A DNA stretch of 64,000 bases from assembly GCA_946222995.1 (NCBI GenBank), contig CAMIOS010000005.1, positions 1-64,000 on the forward strand, written 5' to 3'. Below the pieces are notes generated by a model. That model was not told where the DNA came from, made no database searches, and saw only the letters and a program-made list of their open reading frames with translations. Position 1 is the stretch's first letter. Each line of letters begins with the position of its first letter. Shown here one piece after another: positions 1-8,514 of this stretch. The position numbers were made by a program, and so were the translations under genes. The DNA is from an uncultured Enhydrobacter sp. (GTDB lineage Bacteria > Pseudomonadota > Gammaproteobacteria > Pseudomonadales > Moraxellaceae).

Positions 1-1
1 G

Positions 2-9
2 CTCTCCTT
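2..9 (-). promoter_or_regulatory. Ribosome-binding site for the next atp gene (atpD, outside window)
   Basis: Read on the minus strand these bases are AAGGAGAG, a strong Shine-Dalgarno sequence lying just past the atpG stop codon. In this operon order the next gene would be atpD (beta subunit), which starts beyond the left edge. Confidence 0.6.
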
Positions 10-22
10 GAATGTAGGTCAA

Positions 23-898
23 TTATGAAACAGCAGCAGCACCGCCAACGATTTCTGAGATTTCTCGAGTAATCGCCGCTTGACGCAGCTTGTTGTAAAC
101 TAATTGTAATTCGTTAATTAAGTTACCTGCATTATCGGTTGCCGCTTTCATCGCGACCATCCTAGCAGATTGTTCTGAAGCAATATTTTCGACCACACCT
201 TGATAGACAATGGATTCAACATAACGACCCATCAAGCCATCAAGTAACTCTTTGGTGCTTGGTTCATAAATATAGTCCCAACTGTGCTCACGATTAAGGC
301 TTTCTGCTGCTAAGTCTTGTGCTGCAATAGGTACCAGTTGTTGAACCGTAGGCGATTGGGTCATCGCATTCACAAATTTATTATAAACTAAATAAATTTG
401 GTCGATCTCGCCTTGGTTAAAGGCATCTAACATGACTTGAACAGGGGTACTTAATTGCTCAAAACTTGGGTTATCCCCATAATGGGTTTCGGCAGCTATT
501 ACCGTGCCACCAAAGGTTTTAAAAAAGCTTACGCCTTTTTGTCCCACGACAGCAAAACGTGCTTCAACAGATTGATCAGTTTGGGTTTTTACATGTTGCA
601 TCAAGCGTTTAAATAAATTGATATTTAAGCCACCCGCCAAACCACGATCTGAGGTAACAACAATATAGCCCACACGATGCACCGCCCGATTGTTCAAATA
701 CGGGTGCTTGTAATCCGGTGAGGCCTTGACAAGATGCGACACCACACGGCGCATATTGTCCGCATATGGACGTCCCAGTTGCATTCGCTCTTGGGCGCGA
801 CGCATCTTACTCGCTGCGACCATTTGCATCGCTCGGGTAATTTTTTGAGTACTTTTGATACTCGCAACTTTCGCTCGAATTTCTTTTAAACTTGCCAT
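23..898 (-). CDS. atpG: F1Fo ATP synthase gamma subunit
   Basis: Central rotor shaft of the F1 sector, coupling proton flow through the c-ring to catalysis in the alpha3beta3 head. The N-terminus (MASLKEIRAKVASIKSTQKI) and C-terminus (about 40 residues, ending near ITREISEIVGGA) are the conserved coiled-coil helices of the family. Length of about 291 residues is normal. I chose the ATG at 898; a frame extension starts at TTG two codons earlier without support. It follows atpA after a 116-base gap, the longest gap inside this operon, which holds a perfect hairpin. Confidence 0.97.
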   Translation of the reverse strand: MASLKEIRAKVASIKSTQKITRAMQMVAASKMRRAQERMQLGRPYADNMRRVVSHLVKASPDYKHPYLNNRAVHRVGYIVVTSDRGLAGGLNINLFKRLMQHVKTQTDQSVEARFAVVGQKGVSFFKTFGGTVIAAETHYGDNPSFEQLSTPVQVMLDAFNQGEIDQIYLVYNKFVNAMTQSPTVQQLVPIAAQDLAAESLNREHSWDYIYEPSTKELLDGLMGRYVESIVYQGVVENIASEQSARMVAMKAATDNAGNLINELQLVYNKLRQAAITREISEIVGGAAAVS

Positions 899-963
899 AA
901 GCAATCCATACAGCTCGGTTTGGTTCTAGTTTATGCGTTGTATCACATAAATGAATTTGGAAA

Positions 964-994
964 ATCAACAAAGCAAGTTTGACACTTTGTTGAT
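964..994 (-). terminator. Hairpin between atpA and atpG, attenuator-like
   Basis: Perfect 10-bp inverted repeat ATCAACAAAG / CTTTGTTGAT with an 11-base loop. On the minus (transcribed) strand the second arm runs straight into TTTTCC. This is weaker than a classical intrinsic terminator because the stem is AT-rich and the U-run short. It could act as a partial terminator or an mRNA processing/stability element separating alpha from gamma-beta. Confidence 0.45.
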
Positions 995-1020
995 AATTCT
1001 ATGATAATCTCGCCCTAGAT

Positions 1021-2565
1021 TTAGAACGAATGATTTTGTTTAAATGACTCAATGGCTGATTTTAATTGTTTTTCAATTTCATCATTATAATTCGCTGTCT
1101 CATCAATTTGCTGCATCAAGGCACCATGCTGATCACGGAGATAACGTAATAGCCCTTGCTCAAATGCACCCACTTTTTCGACAGGTACATCGGCTAAATA
1201 CCCTTCGTTTGAGGCATAAATAACCGCTGCTTGGTCAGCAATTGACATCGGTGCGTATTGAGCTTGTTTCATTAATTCAGTCACACGTTGACCATGGTCA
1301 AGCTGTTTACGGGTGGCATCATCAAGATCAGAGGCAAACTGGGCAAATGCTGCTAATTCACGATACTGGGCTAGAGCAGTACGGATACCACCTGATAGTT
1401 TTTTGATGATTTTGGTTTGGGCCGCACCACCCACGCGAGATACCGAAATACCCGCATTGACCGCAGGGCGAATACCTGAGTTAAATAGACTTGACTCAAG
1501 GAAAATCTGACCGTCCGTAATTGAGATAACGTTGGTTGGAACGAAGGCCGATACGTCACCTGCTTGGGTTTCGATGATAGGCAACGCCGTTAACGAACCT
1601 GTTTTACCTGTCACTTCACCATTGGTAAATTTTTCAACGTAATCTGCATTTACCCGAGAGGCACGTTCAAGCAAGCGTGAATGTAAATAAAATACATCCC
1701 CTGGATACGCTTCACGTCCTGGTGGACGACGTAATAACAGTGAGATTTGGCGATAGGCAACGGCTTGTTTTGACAAATCATCATAGATAATCAACGCATC
1801 TTGACCGCGGTCACGGAAATATTCACCCATGGTACAGCCAGAGTAGGGGGCAATATACTGTAATGCCGCAGGTTCTGATGCAGAGGCTACCACAACGGTG
1901 GTATACGCTAATGCACCTGAATCTTCAAGTTTACGAACCACGTTAGCAATGGTCGAACGTTTTTGTCCAATGGCCACATAAATACATTTAATGCCAGACG
2001 CCTTTTGGGCAATAATGGCATCGATTGCCATGGCTGTTTTACCTGTTTGGCGGTCGCCAATAATAAGCTCACGCTGACCACGTCCAATTGGGATCATGGT
2101 ATCAACGGCTTTATAACCCGTCATCACAGGCTCATCGACTGATTGACGAGCAATAACACCTGGGGCAATTTTTTCAACTTTATCGGTCAATTTGGCGTTT
2201 AATGGACCTTTTCCATCAATGGGGTTACCCAAAGCATCAACGACACGTCCGAGCAGTTCTGGGCCAACGGGTACCTCAAGGATGCGTCCTGTACAATACG
2301 CTTTTTGACCTTCTTGCAAACCTAAATAATCACCAAGAACAACTGCACCGACTGAGTCTTGTTCAAGGTTTAGTGCCATACCATAGACACCCCCTTCAAA
2401 CTCAATCATTTCGCCATACATGGCATCTTCAAGACCATGAATCTGTACGATACCGTCAGATACCATGACAATAGTGCCTTCGTTTTTGGCAGTGGCACCT
2501 GCAGTCAGGTCTTGAATTCGCTGCTTAATCAGATTACTGATTTCCGCTGGATTCAATTGTTGCAT
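1021..2565 (-). CDS. atpA: F1Fo ATP synthase alpha subunit
   Basis: Regulatory nucleotide-binding subunit of the F1 head, 514 residues, the standard length. Walker A is GDRQTGKTA near residue 170, and the conserved alpha/beta signature around PAVNAGISVSRVGG lies near 365-380. The ATG at 2565 is preceded by AAGGAAA at good spacing. It follows atpH by 45 bases in the same transcript. Identity is unambiguous. Confidence 0.98.
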   Translation of the reverse strand: MQQLNPAEISNLIKQRIQDLTAGATAKNEGTIVMVSDGIVQIHGLEDAMYGEMIEFEGGVYGMALNLEQDSVGAVVLGDYLGLQEGQKAYCTGRILEVPVGPELLGRVVDALGNPIDGKGPLNAKLTDKVEKIAPGVIARQSVDEPVMTGYKAVDTMIPIGRGQRELIIGDRQTGKTAMAIDAIIAQKASGIKCIYVAIGQKRSTIANVVRKLEDSGALAYTTVVVASASEPAALQYIAPYSGCTMGEYFRDRGQDALIIYDDLSKQAVAYRQISLLLRRPPGREAYPGDVFYLHSRLLERASRVNADYVEKFTNGEVTGKTGSLTALPIIETQAGDVSAFVPTNVISITDGQIFLESSLFNSGIRPAVNAGISVSRVGGAAQTKIIKKLSGGIRTALAQYRELAAFAQFASDLDDATRKQLDHGQRVTELMKQAQYAPMSIADQAAVIYASNEGYLADVPVEKVGAFEQGLLRYLRDQHGALMQQIDETANYNDEIEKQLKSAIESFKQNHSF

Positions 2566-2610
2566 TGTACTGTTTCCTTAATTTTACGCGCTTGACCTTT
2601 CGCTTTTGAC

Positions 2611-3213
2611 TTAAGCGGTCAGCTGTGTTTTTAACTGTTTTAATTTGCCACGTACAGAGTCATCAATGAGTTTGTCACCCACTTTGATAGTGATACCACC
2701 AATTAAGCTTGGGTCAACATCGATATGTAATACCACGCTGGCATTGAGTGACGTTGCAAGACGGTTTTCTAATATCAGTTCCTGAGACTTCGTGAGTGGG
2801 TAAGCCGATGTTACATACGCATGGACTTCTTTGACATCTGCAGATTTTAGCAAGCCAAATCGCTCATAGATACTTGGCAATAACGCCAGGCGGTCTTGTT
2901 CAGCCAATTGGGTCAAAAAGTTGATAAAGGCGTTATTATCTTGAACCACCCCACCATCAATCGCCGTACTTAACGTCTTAAACACGTTATTGCTATCTTC
3001 TGTCGACATATGATTGTATAAATCAGTCAAAGTGGCGACTTTAGCAGATGCAGCAATGGCTGGATTATTAAGATACTCACCGAAATTTTTATCTTTAACA
3101 ATCGTATTCATGACACTTAAGTAATCATGCCATTCATCTACCACATTATGCTCTTTAGCATAATCAAATGCCCCTTTCGCATACGGTCTTGCTAAGGTTG
3201 ATACATCCGCCAT
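2611..3213 (-). CDS. atpH: F1Fo ATP synthase delta subunit
   Basis: Peripheral-stalk protein joining the b subunit to the top of F1. The protein starts MADVSTLARPYAKGAFDYA, typical of OSCP/delta, and ends with the conserved segment around IDPSLIGGITIKVGDKLIDD (here with VDPSL). I chose the ATG at 3213, preceded by GTGAGGAT; the frame stays open another 13 codons upstream, but that extension has no family support. About 200 residues, slightly longer than the usual 178. Confidence 0.95.
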   Translation of the reverse strand: MADVSTLARPYAKGAFDYAKEHNVVDEWHDYLSVMNTIVKDKNFGEYLNNPAIAASAKVATLTDLYNHMSTEDSNNVFKTLSTAIDGGVVQDNNAFINFLTQLAEQDRLALLPSIYERFGLLKSADVKEVHAYVTSAYPLTKSQELILENRLATSLNASVVLHIDVDPSLIGGITIKVGDKLIDDSVRGKLKQLKTQLTA

Positions 3214-3292
3214 CTTATCCTCACTAACTAATCTCGACACTAAAATTGACACTAAAAATCATTGACTAAAATTATCGATCACACATCGTCTT

Positions 3293-3763
3293 TTATAATT
3301 TAGCTGCCAATTGGTTAAGCATATTGGCGTGTACTTCTGGATTTACCTTTTCTTGTAAAATCTTTTCTGCACCAAGGACGGCAAGCTCTGCAACTTGCGA
3401 GCGTAATCCTTCACGGGCTTTATTGATTTCTTGGTCAATCGATTCACGTGCTTGTTGACGAATCCGCTCACCTTCCACTTGGGCTTGTAGGCGGGCTTCT
3501 TCAATCATTTGATTGGCGCTTCTATTGGCTTGTTCAATCAAAGCCGCAGCTTTTGATTTTGCGCTAGCCAATTCCTGCTCTGCAGCTTGTCCTGCTGATG
3601 CCAAATCAGCTTTGGCTTTTTCGGCAGCATTTAAGCCATCTGCGATTTTACGTTGACGGTCAGAGATAGCAGCAACCAATGGCGGCCACACAAACTTCAT
3701 GCAAAACATCACGAAGAAGGCAAATGCAATGGATTGTCCGATTAGGGTTGCATTGATATTCAC
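3293..3763 (-). CDS. atpF: F1Fo ATP synthase b subunit
   Basis: Membrane-anchored peripheral stalk, 156 residues. One N-terminal membrane helix (about residues 7-27) is followed by a long charged Ala/Glu/Lys/Gln-rich coiled coil that dimerises and reaches up to delta. The start codon is GTG, supported by GAGGG eight bases upstream. It lies between atpE and atpH as usual. Confidence 0.96.
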   Translation of the reverse strand: MNINATLIGQSIAFAFFVMFCMKFVWPPLVAAISDRQRKIADGLNAAEKAKADLASAGQAAEQELASAKSKAAALIEQANRSANQMIEEARLQAQVEGERIRQQARESIDQEINKAREGLRSQVAELAVLGAEKILQEKVNPEVHANMLNQLAAKL

Positions 3764-3798
3764 TTAAAATCCCTCGTTAATTAAGTTAAATCTATCCC

Positions 3799-3822
3799 GC
3801 CCACATAAAAAGCTATGTGAGC
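3799..3822 (-). repeat. Hairpin between atpE and atpF
   Basis: Arms GCCCACATA and TATGTGAGC pair with one mismatch around a six-base loop, directly downstream of the atpE stop. No U-run follows. The c subunit is needed in many more copies than its neighbours, so a 3' stabilising or processing hairpin here is plausible, but its function is inference. Confidence 0.35.
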
Positions 3823-3843
3823 ATTGTAATGATAGCCTACCTA

Positions 3844-4092
3844 TTAACCAGCTAATGGATTAGCGAATAACAATAACATAGCAATACCAACCCCAATCAT
3901 CGGTACCGCATCCAGTAGACCTGCGACGATAAACATACGAGTTTGCAATTGTGAGCCTAGCTCAGGTTGACGGGCAACACCTTCTAAGAATTTGCCGCCC
4001 AAAATTGCAAAGCCAATACCTGTGCCTAAAGCACCTAAACCGATAAGCAAAGCAACAGCGATAACGGTCATACTTGCGATTTCTGGATTCAT
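3844..4092 (-). CDS. atpE: F1Fo ATP synthase c subunit (proteolipid)
   Basis: Forms the rotating membrane ring. The 82 residues make two transmembrane helices joined by the polar loop RQPELGSQLQ; the proton-carrying carboxylate is Asp61 in GLLDAVPMIGVG, matching the Escherichia coli position. The GxGxG packing motif is visible in helix 1 (ALGTGIGFAILGG). Shine-Dalgarno GAGGAT sits eight bases before ATG. Asp61 and the loop argue for a proton-driven ring; I see no obvious sodium signature. Confidence 0.98.
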   Translation of the reverse strand: MNPEIASMTVIAVALLIGLGALGTGIGFAILGGKFLEGVARQPELGSQLQTRMFIVAGLLDAVPMIGVGIAMLLLFANPLAG

Positions 4093-4123
4093 TGATATAT
4101 CCTCATTACTGTCTGTTTAAAAA

Positions 4124-5002
4124 TTAATGTTCAGTTTGTGATGCAAGGCTAAGATAAACGATGGTTAGCATCATAAACACAAACGCTTGTAAAGTGATTA
4201 CTAAAATGTGGAAGATTGCCCACGGTACTGATAACACCCATTGAATCCAAAATGGCATAAGGGCGATTAACACAAAAATCAATTCACCTGCATACATATT
4301 ACCAAACAGTCGTAACCCTAACGAAATTGGTTTTGCAATCAAGGTAACAAACTCTAAGATAAAATTCACAGGAATTAAAATAATTTGTAAGGCTTTATTT
4401 TTTGAAGAAAAAGGATGTAGCGTTAACTCACCAATAAAACCACCTAAACCTTTTTCTTTAATACTATAATAAATAATTAATGCAAATACTGAAAATGACA
4501 TACCTAAGGTGACATTGGGGTCAGTACTTGGAACCACTTTTTGATACACATGATGTGGATCATGCCCCAAAGCACCACCGATTTTTTGAGCCAATACCGG
4601 TAAGTAATCGACTGGGATTAAGTCCATAAAATTCATTAAGAAAATCCAGACAAAAATCGTCAATGCCAACGGGGCAATAACTTTTGACGTGCCATGATAG
4701 GTGTCACGAACATTGCTATCAACAAATTCAACAATCATTTCAATTAATGCTTGTAGTTTACCTGGCACACCTGATGTCGCGCGTTTGGCAACTTTATAAA
4801 AAATTGCACAAAATAAGATACCCAATCCAATCGACCACAACATTGAATCCAAATGAATGGCACTAAATCCCATCTCTGACGCTTGCTGCTTGGTTTCAGC
4901 AACCATCCAGCCTGCTTGTGGATGATGACCAAATGTCCAGTTGGTTAAGTGGTGATTAATATACTCATTGGAAGTAATTTCTGCGTGTGCGTCTGCTGCC
5001 AT
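4124..5002 (-). CDS. atpB: F1Fo ATP synthase a subunit
   Basis: Membrane stator containing the proton half-channels. The essential arginine is in the conserved motif SLGLRLFGNMYAGE. The family's hydrophobic helices are visible from about residue 50 to the C-terminus. I prefer the ATG at 5002, with AGAAG eight bases upstream, over an in-frame GTG three codons earlier. It is the first gene of the atp operon here: no atpI homologue precedes it. Confidence 0.97.
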   Translation of the reverse strand: MAADAHAEITSNEYINHHLTNWTFGHHPQAGWMVAETKQQASEMGFSAIHLDSMLWSIGLGILFCAIFYKVAKRATSGVPGKLQALIEMIVEFVDSNVRDTYHGTSKVIAPLALTIFVWIFLMNFMDLIPVDYLPVLAQKIGGALGHDPHHVYQKVVPSTDPNVTLGMSFSVFALIIYYSIKEKGLGGFIGELTLHPFSSKNKALQIILIPVNFILEFVTLIAKPISLGLRLFGNMYAGELIFVLIALMPFWIQWVLSVPWAIFHILVITLQAFVFMMLTIVYLSLASQTEH

Positions 5003-5065
5003 AGTCTTCACTTCTGTCTATATGGATGAATCGAGCCAATCAATCTTTATGAATTAAATGATCTA

Positions 5066-5093
5066 ATTATAAATCGTTGATGGTTAATCACAA
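5066..5093 (-). promoter_or_regulatory. Putative sigma70 promoter of the atp operon
   Basis: On the minus strand a perfect -10 box TATAAT (5071-5066) lies 16 bases from TTGTGA (5093-5088, four of six matches to TTGACA). Transcription would start near 5059, giving a leader of about 57 bases to atpB. Confidence 0.5.
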
Positions 5094-5693
5094 TTTGTTT
5101 ATTCATACTTGCCAAATACAGCTTTTTTACTAACAAATTATGTAAGAAATTGATGACCGTCATTTAAGAAAATAAGATAAGCGAGTAACAACGTAACGAA
5201 TTTATGTCACTTCTGCTCATAGCAGGACGTGAATATAAAGGTAGGATAAACCAGTCATTTGTTTCAAAAAGAACTGGACTAAAATATGGTTACGCTCAAT
5301 TTAAACATTGATATAGGCTACTTACCTACTGTGTTTTGCTTGACTTAAAAATTAGGTCTGAGTAAAACATTAACGCAAGATACTCCCTATTTAAATTACC
5401 GTGATTAGTTGGTAATCATAATTGAATAGTCCATTATCTTGCGTTTCTAAAAATCCTGCCTATATTAAAGCAACTGTTACCTTTTTGTAAAGGATAAAAT
5501 GAATTTATTTATCATTTAGTTGGGATATTTTATCGATTTTCTTACTATTTTTAGAATAAGAATGAAAACTTTGCTTAAAATTCGGCAATTTAGTAATTTT
5601 AAGTCAATTTTACAAAAGATGTATGTTAGCTTTCGCCTAATTATACCGATTAATTCCCTTTTTGCTTACCCTTTGTTCATACTTGCCCGTCAG
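5094..5693. other. Long AT-rich gap upstream of the atp operon
   Basis: About 600 bases between the M61 peptidase gene and the atp promoter with no convincing gene. It contains a nested inverted repeat: AACGCAAGATA at 5372-5382 pairs with TATCTTGCGTT at 5435-5445, and inside it ATTACC (5395-5400) pairs with GGTAAT (5411-5416). The position where atpI usually lies is empty. Confidence 0.6.
5372..5445. repeat. Nested inverted repeat
   Basis: Perfect 11-bp outer arms (AACGCAAGATA / TATCTTGCGTT) enclose 52 bases that include a second hairpin ATTACC-10 nt-GGTAAT. There is no U-run, so it is not a simple terminator. It could be a structured RNA, a remnant of a small mobile repeat or a protein-binding element. 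Confidence 0.45.
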
Positions 5694-7490
5694 TTATTTA
5701 TTTTGAACACTTAGCCAATGTTGAAGTTGTTGGTTACCCGCAGTTAGTGTCCATTTTTGTGGCGGTGTGACATGCCTGTCGCTAACAGGTGGCACTGCTA
5801 GCACTAACAACTCATCCCGACGGAATACATGGCAGATGGCTTTATCTTCGCTGATCGTTTGGGTTTTGGCAACGGCATTTAGCCATTTTTCACTTGCCTT
5901 TAGCCCATCAATCGCCACAATCACATCGTTGGCAGAAATGCCTGCTTCGCTCGCTTGGCTGTTTCGCACTACCCGCTGTACTTTCAAGCCGGTCGGCTCG
6001 CTGACGTATTTTAGTCCCCAAATCAGGTCATCGTCTTTTTGCTCAATGGTTACGCCATTTTTTTGCAATAAGTCTAAAATTGGCAGTTCGACTGTGCCAT
6101 CAATATATTTTTCTCGAAAGTCTTGCCAAACGTCTTTGGGTAAAAACTCGCCCATCATGTCGTCAAGATTTTCGTCAGTCATGCCAAAGCGTTTATTATT
6201 TTCAAATTTGGCTTTCTCATAAAAGGCTTTTATCACGTCAAAAATGCGGTTGCCATGTTGGATTAAAGTCAAATCCAAACCCAACGCCACCAATGCCCCT
6301 TTATTGTAGTAGCTGATACCCGCATTGGCAGAATTTTCATCAGGGCGATACAGCTTTATCCACGCGTCAAAACTCGATTCGGCAACACTTTGCAATGCCC
6401 GCCCGTGGGTTTGGTGGTAGCGATTGATCTGTTCAGCGAGTAATTTAAGATAGCTTGCTTGACTGATCACGCCACTTTTTTGTAGCATAAAATCATCCAC
6501 ATAGCTGGTAAAGCCTTCAAATACCCAAAGTAAGGTGGTATAGCTTTCTTGGCTAAAGTCGGGTTTTAAAAATACCTCGGGGCGTACCGTTTTTACCCAC
6601 CACGCATGAAAGTACTCGTGACTACACAGTCCCAAAAAGCGGCGATAACTCTCGCTCGGTTCATCCTGTTCAAAAAACGTGGGCAAATCTTCTCGTGGTG
6701 TAATCAGACTGGTGCTAGCTAGATGTTCAAGACCGCCATAGTCCTTTTCAGTTGCCATAGTCATAAATAGATAATCATTAAACGGCGTATCGCCCAGCCA
6801 ATCAACGTAGCTTTGACAGATTTTGGCAAGGTCGGTTTCTAGGCGTTCAAGGTCGCTTTGATGCACGCCTGAAATGACAAACCGGTGCGCAATGGCATTG
6901 CCATTTTTATCAATAATGTCAAACCGAAATTCGTCTTGCTCAGCGATTTCAAACGGGCTATCGGTCAGCTGTTCGTAATTGTCGGCAGTAAGTTGGTAGA
7001 TACTTTGTTTTAGCCCTTGGTGAAATTTATCGGGTAACGCGGTGGCTAAACTGACTTCCACGCCATTGACGTTATGAAAGCTTTGTGGGCAAATCAGCTC
7101 AGCTAAAATCGGCTGATGTTCTTGCCCTTGTACCGCTAGCGCCAGCGACGTAAAGTTGCCATACAGCCGTGTTTCATCGATATACGCCCCACGTACTGAT
7201 AAATCATAAGCGTACACCTCATAATTGACGGTAATTGACGTACCTTGGTTGGCGTGGATTTGCCAATGGTTTTTGTCAATCTTTTTTAGCCGTTGCGTTT
7301 TCTTAGAATCACGGTCATTGACCGTTGCCGACACGGCGGTAATATGCCGGCTGAACTCTCGGATTAAGTAGCTACCTGCTATCCAGGTAGGTAGCCAGAT
7401 GACAGGATTCTCGCTATCAGCGGTAAAGGTGAGCGTGACATCGACAAGGTGTTGTTGATATCGGGTAAAGTCGAACTGGTAATGCATCAT
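5694..7490 (-). CDS. M61 family metallopeptidase with C-terminal PDZ domain
   Basis: Glycyl-aminopeptidase-like M61 zinc peptidase of 598 residues. The zinc site is HEYFH in CSHEYFHAWWVKTVRPE (about residue 295), preceded by the family N-terminal beta domain. A C-terminal PDZ-like domain (about 485-560) carries the motif EAGISANDVIVAIDG. No signal peptide is seen, so it is probably cytoplasmic. Fourteen bases separate it from the upstream YgjP-like peptidase gene, so they are likely co-transcribed. Two consecutive ATGs make the start uncertain by one codon. The substrate cannot be told from sequence. Confidence 0.9.
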   Translation of the reverse strand: MMHYQFDFTRYQQHLVDVTLTFTADSENPVIWLPTWIAGSYLIREFSRHITAVSATVNDRDSKKTQRLKKIDKNHWQIHANQGTSITVNYEVYAYDLSVRGAYIDETRLYGNFTSLALAVQGQEHQPILAELICPQSFHNVNGVEVSLATALPDKFHQGLKQSIYQLTADNYEQLTDSPFEIAEQDEFRFDIIDKNGNAIAHRFVISGVHQSDLERLETDLAKICQSYVDWLGDTPFNDYLFMTMATEKDYGGLEHLASTSLITPREDLPTFFEQDEPSESYRRFLGLCSHEYFHAWWVKTVRPEVFLKPDFSQESYTTLLWVFEGFTSYVDDFMLQKSGVISQASYLKLLAEQINRYHQTHGRALQSVAESSFDAWIKLYRPDENSANAGISYYNKGALVALGLDLTLIQHGNRIFDVIKAFYEKAKFENNKRFGMTDENLDDMMGEFLPKDVWQDFREKYIDGTVELPILDLLQKNGVTIEQKDDDLIWGLKYVSEPTGLKVQRVVRNSQASEAGISANDVIVAIDGLKASEKWLNAVAKTQTISEDKAICHVFRRDELLVLAVPPVSDRHVTPPQKWTLTAGNQQLQHWLSVQNK

Positions 7491-7504
7491 GATGTTTTCT
7501 CGTT

Positions 7505-8290
7505 TTAGATATCGTCTTCTAAACTATATTGATGGTTATATTTTAACTGATTATGCCAACTTTGATAATCGGGCATGACCCGTTCGACATGCCCCCAAAA
7601 TCTCGCCGAATGATTGGCTTCATGCAAATGACATAACTCATGTACCATCACATACGCTGTACAACGTGGCTCAAACTGGGCGAGCCAAATCGACAATCGA
7701 ATGGTACGGGCGTTGGTGCTACAACTGCCCCAGCGCGTTTTCATGGTGTAAGGGGTGATTTTGCTAGCGGATTTGCCGACTTTGTCTTGCCAGAACTGCT
7801 GATGGCTCACAATATAACGACTCAGCCAAAATTTATAAATACTCACGAGCGAGCGAGCAATATCGGTGCCGCTAAAATCCGTTGCGTGAAAATAGCGTTC
7901 AAATAATGCTTGTACGCTGATTTTTTGCCCTTCAAAATAAACTTCGCTATCTAAAGTTAAGCCCTCTAAATCCTTGATATCATTAAAATAAATTGATTTT
8001 TTAGGTGAACTTTCTTGGCGTTTAGCTTGTTTTTGTTGGCAATCGATAGCCCACGTTAGCCGGTCTTGGAGTGATTGGACTAGGGATTTGGTTGGTAAAT
8101 GCGCAGGGTAAGACACCAGCATCAACGTGGTAAATAGCGGTTCCTCTTTTTGATTAAGAAACTTTAGGCGAAAGTTGATGTTTTTAACGTTTTTCGGGTG
8201 TAGCTCAATCTTAAACCCAAGTGTTAGATAGTGCGCTAAAATGTTATTTAAGGGGTCATTATCATTATTGTTAAGCAAGTTATTTCCCAA
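7505..8290 (-). CDS. YgjP-like (DUF45) metal-dependent hydrolase
   Basis: 261 residues. The C-terminal half has the YgjP/DUF45 pattern: TRWGSCSTNARTIRLSIWL followed by the zinc motif HELCH in VMVHELCHLHEANHS and a downstream aromatic-rich segment. The family is thought to be a minimal zinc-peptidase fold; its substrates are largely unknown. The farthest start is TTG at 8290 without a good Shine-Dalgarno, so the N-terminus is uncertain. First gene of a two-gene operon with the M61 peptidase. Confidence 0.85.
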   Translation of the reverse strand: MGNNLLNNNDNDPLNNILAHYLTLGFKIELHPKNVKNINFRLKFLNQKEEPLFTTLMLVSYPAHLPTKSLVQSLQDRLTWAIDCQQKQAKRQESSPKKSIYFNDIKDLEGLTLDSEVYFEGQKISVQALFERYFHATDFSGTDIARSLVSIYKFWLSRYIVSHQQFWQDKVGKSASKITPYTMKTRWGSCSTNARTIRLSIWLAQFEPRCTAYVMVHELCHLHEANHSARFWGHVERVMPDYQSWHNQLKYNHQYSLEDDI

Positions 8291-8514
8291 TCGATCTGAT
8301 TAAACTGTCGTAATAAATGTTCATGACTATCTAATCGTATTTCTCACAAATTGTCAAAATCAATTTATTCAAAAACTTAGACGTCATAATCACGAATTTT
8401 ACTTAATGCATTTACTTTTTCTGTTAAACTTCTCAACAGGTTATTAAGCCATTGGTGAAAGTGATGTTAGGCGGCTAGCCTAGCGCGACTACAGATTATT
8501 GATAAGGATATTTT

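Noticed and set aside
5520..5714. 64-codon plus-strand reading frame upstream of the atp operon
   Set aside because: No Shine-Dalgarno, runs into the 3' end of the M61 peptidase gene on the other strand, and the translation is an AT-rich mixture without any motif.
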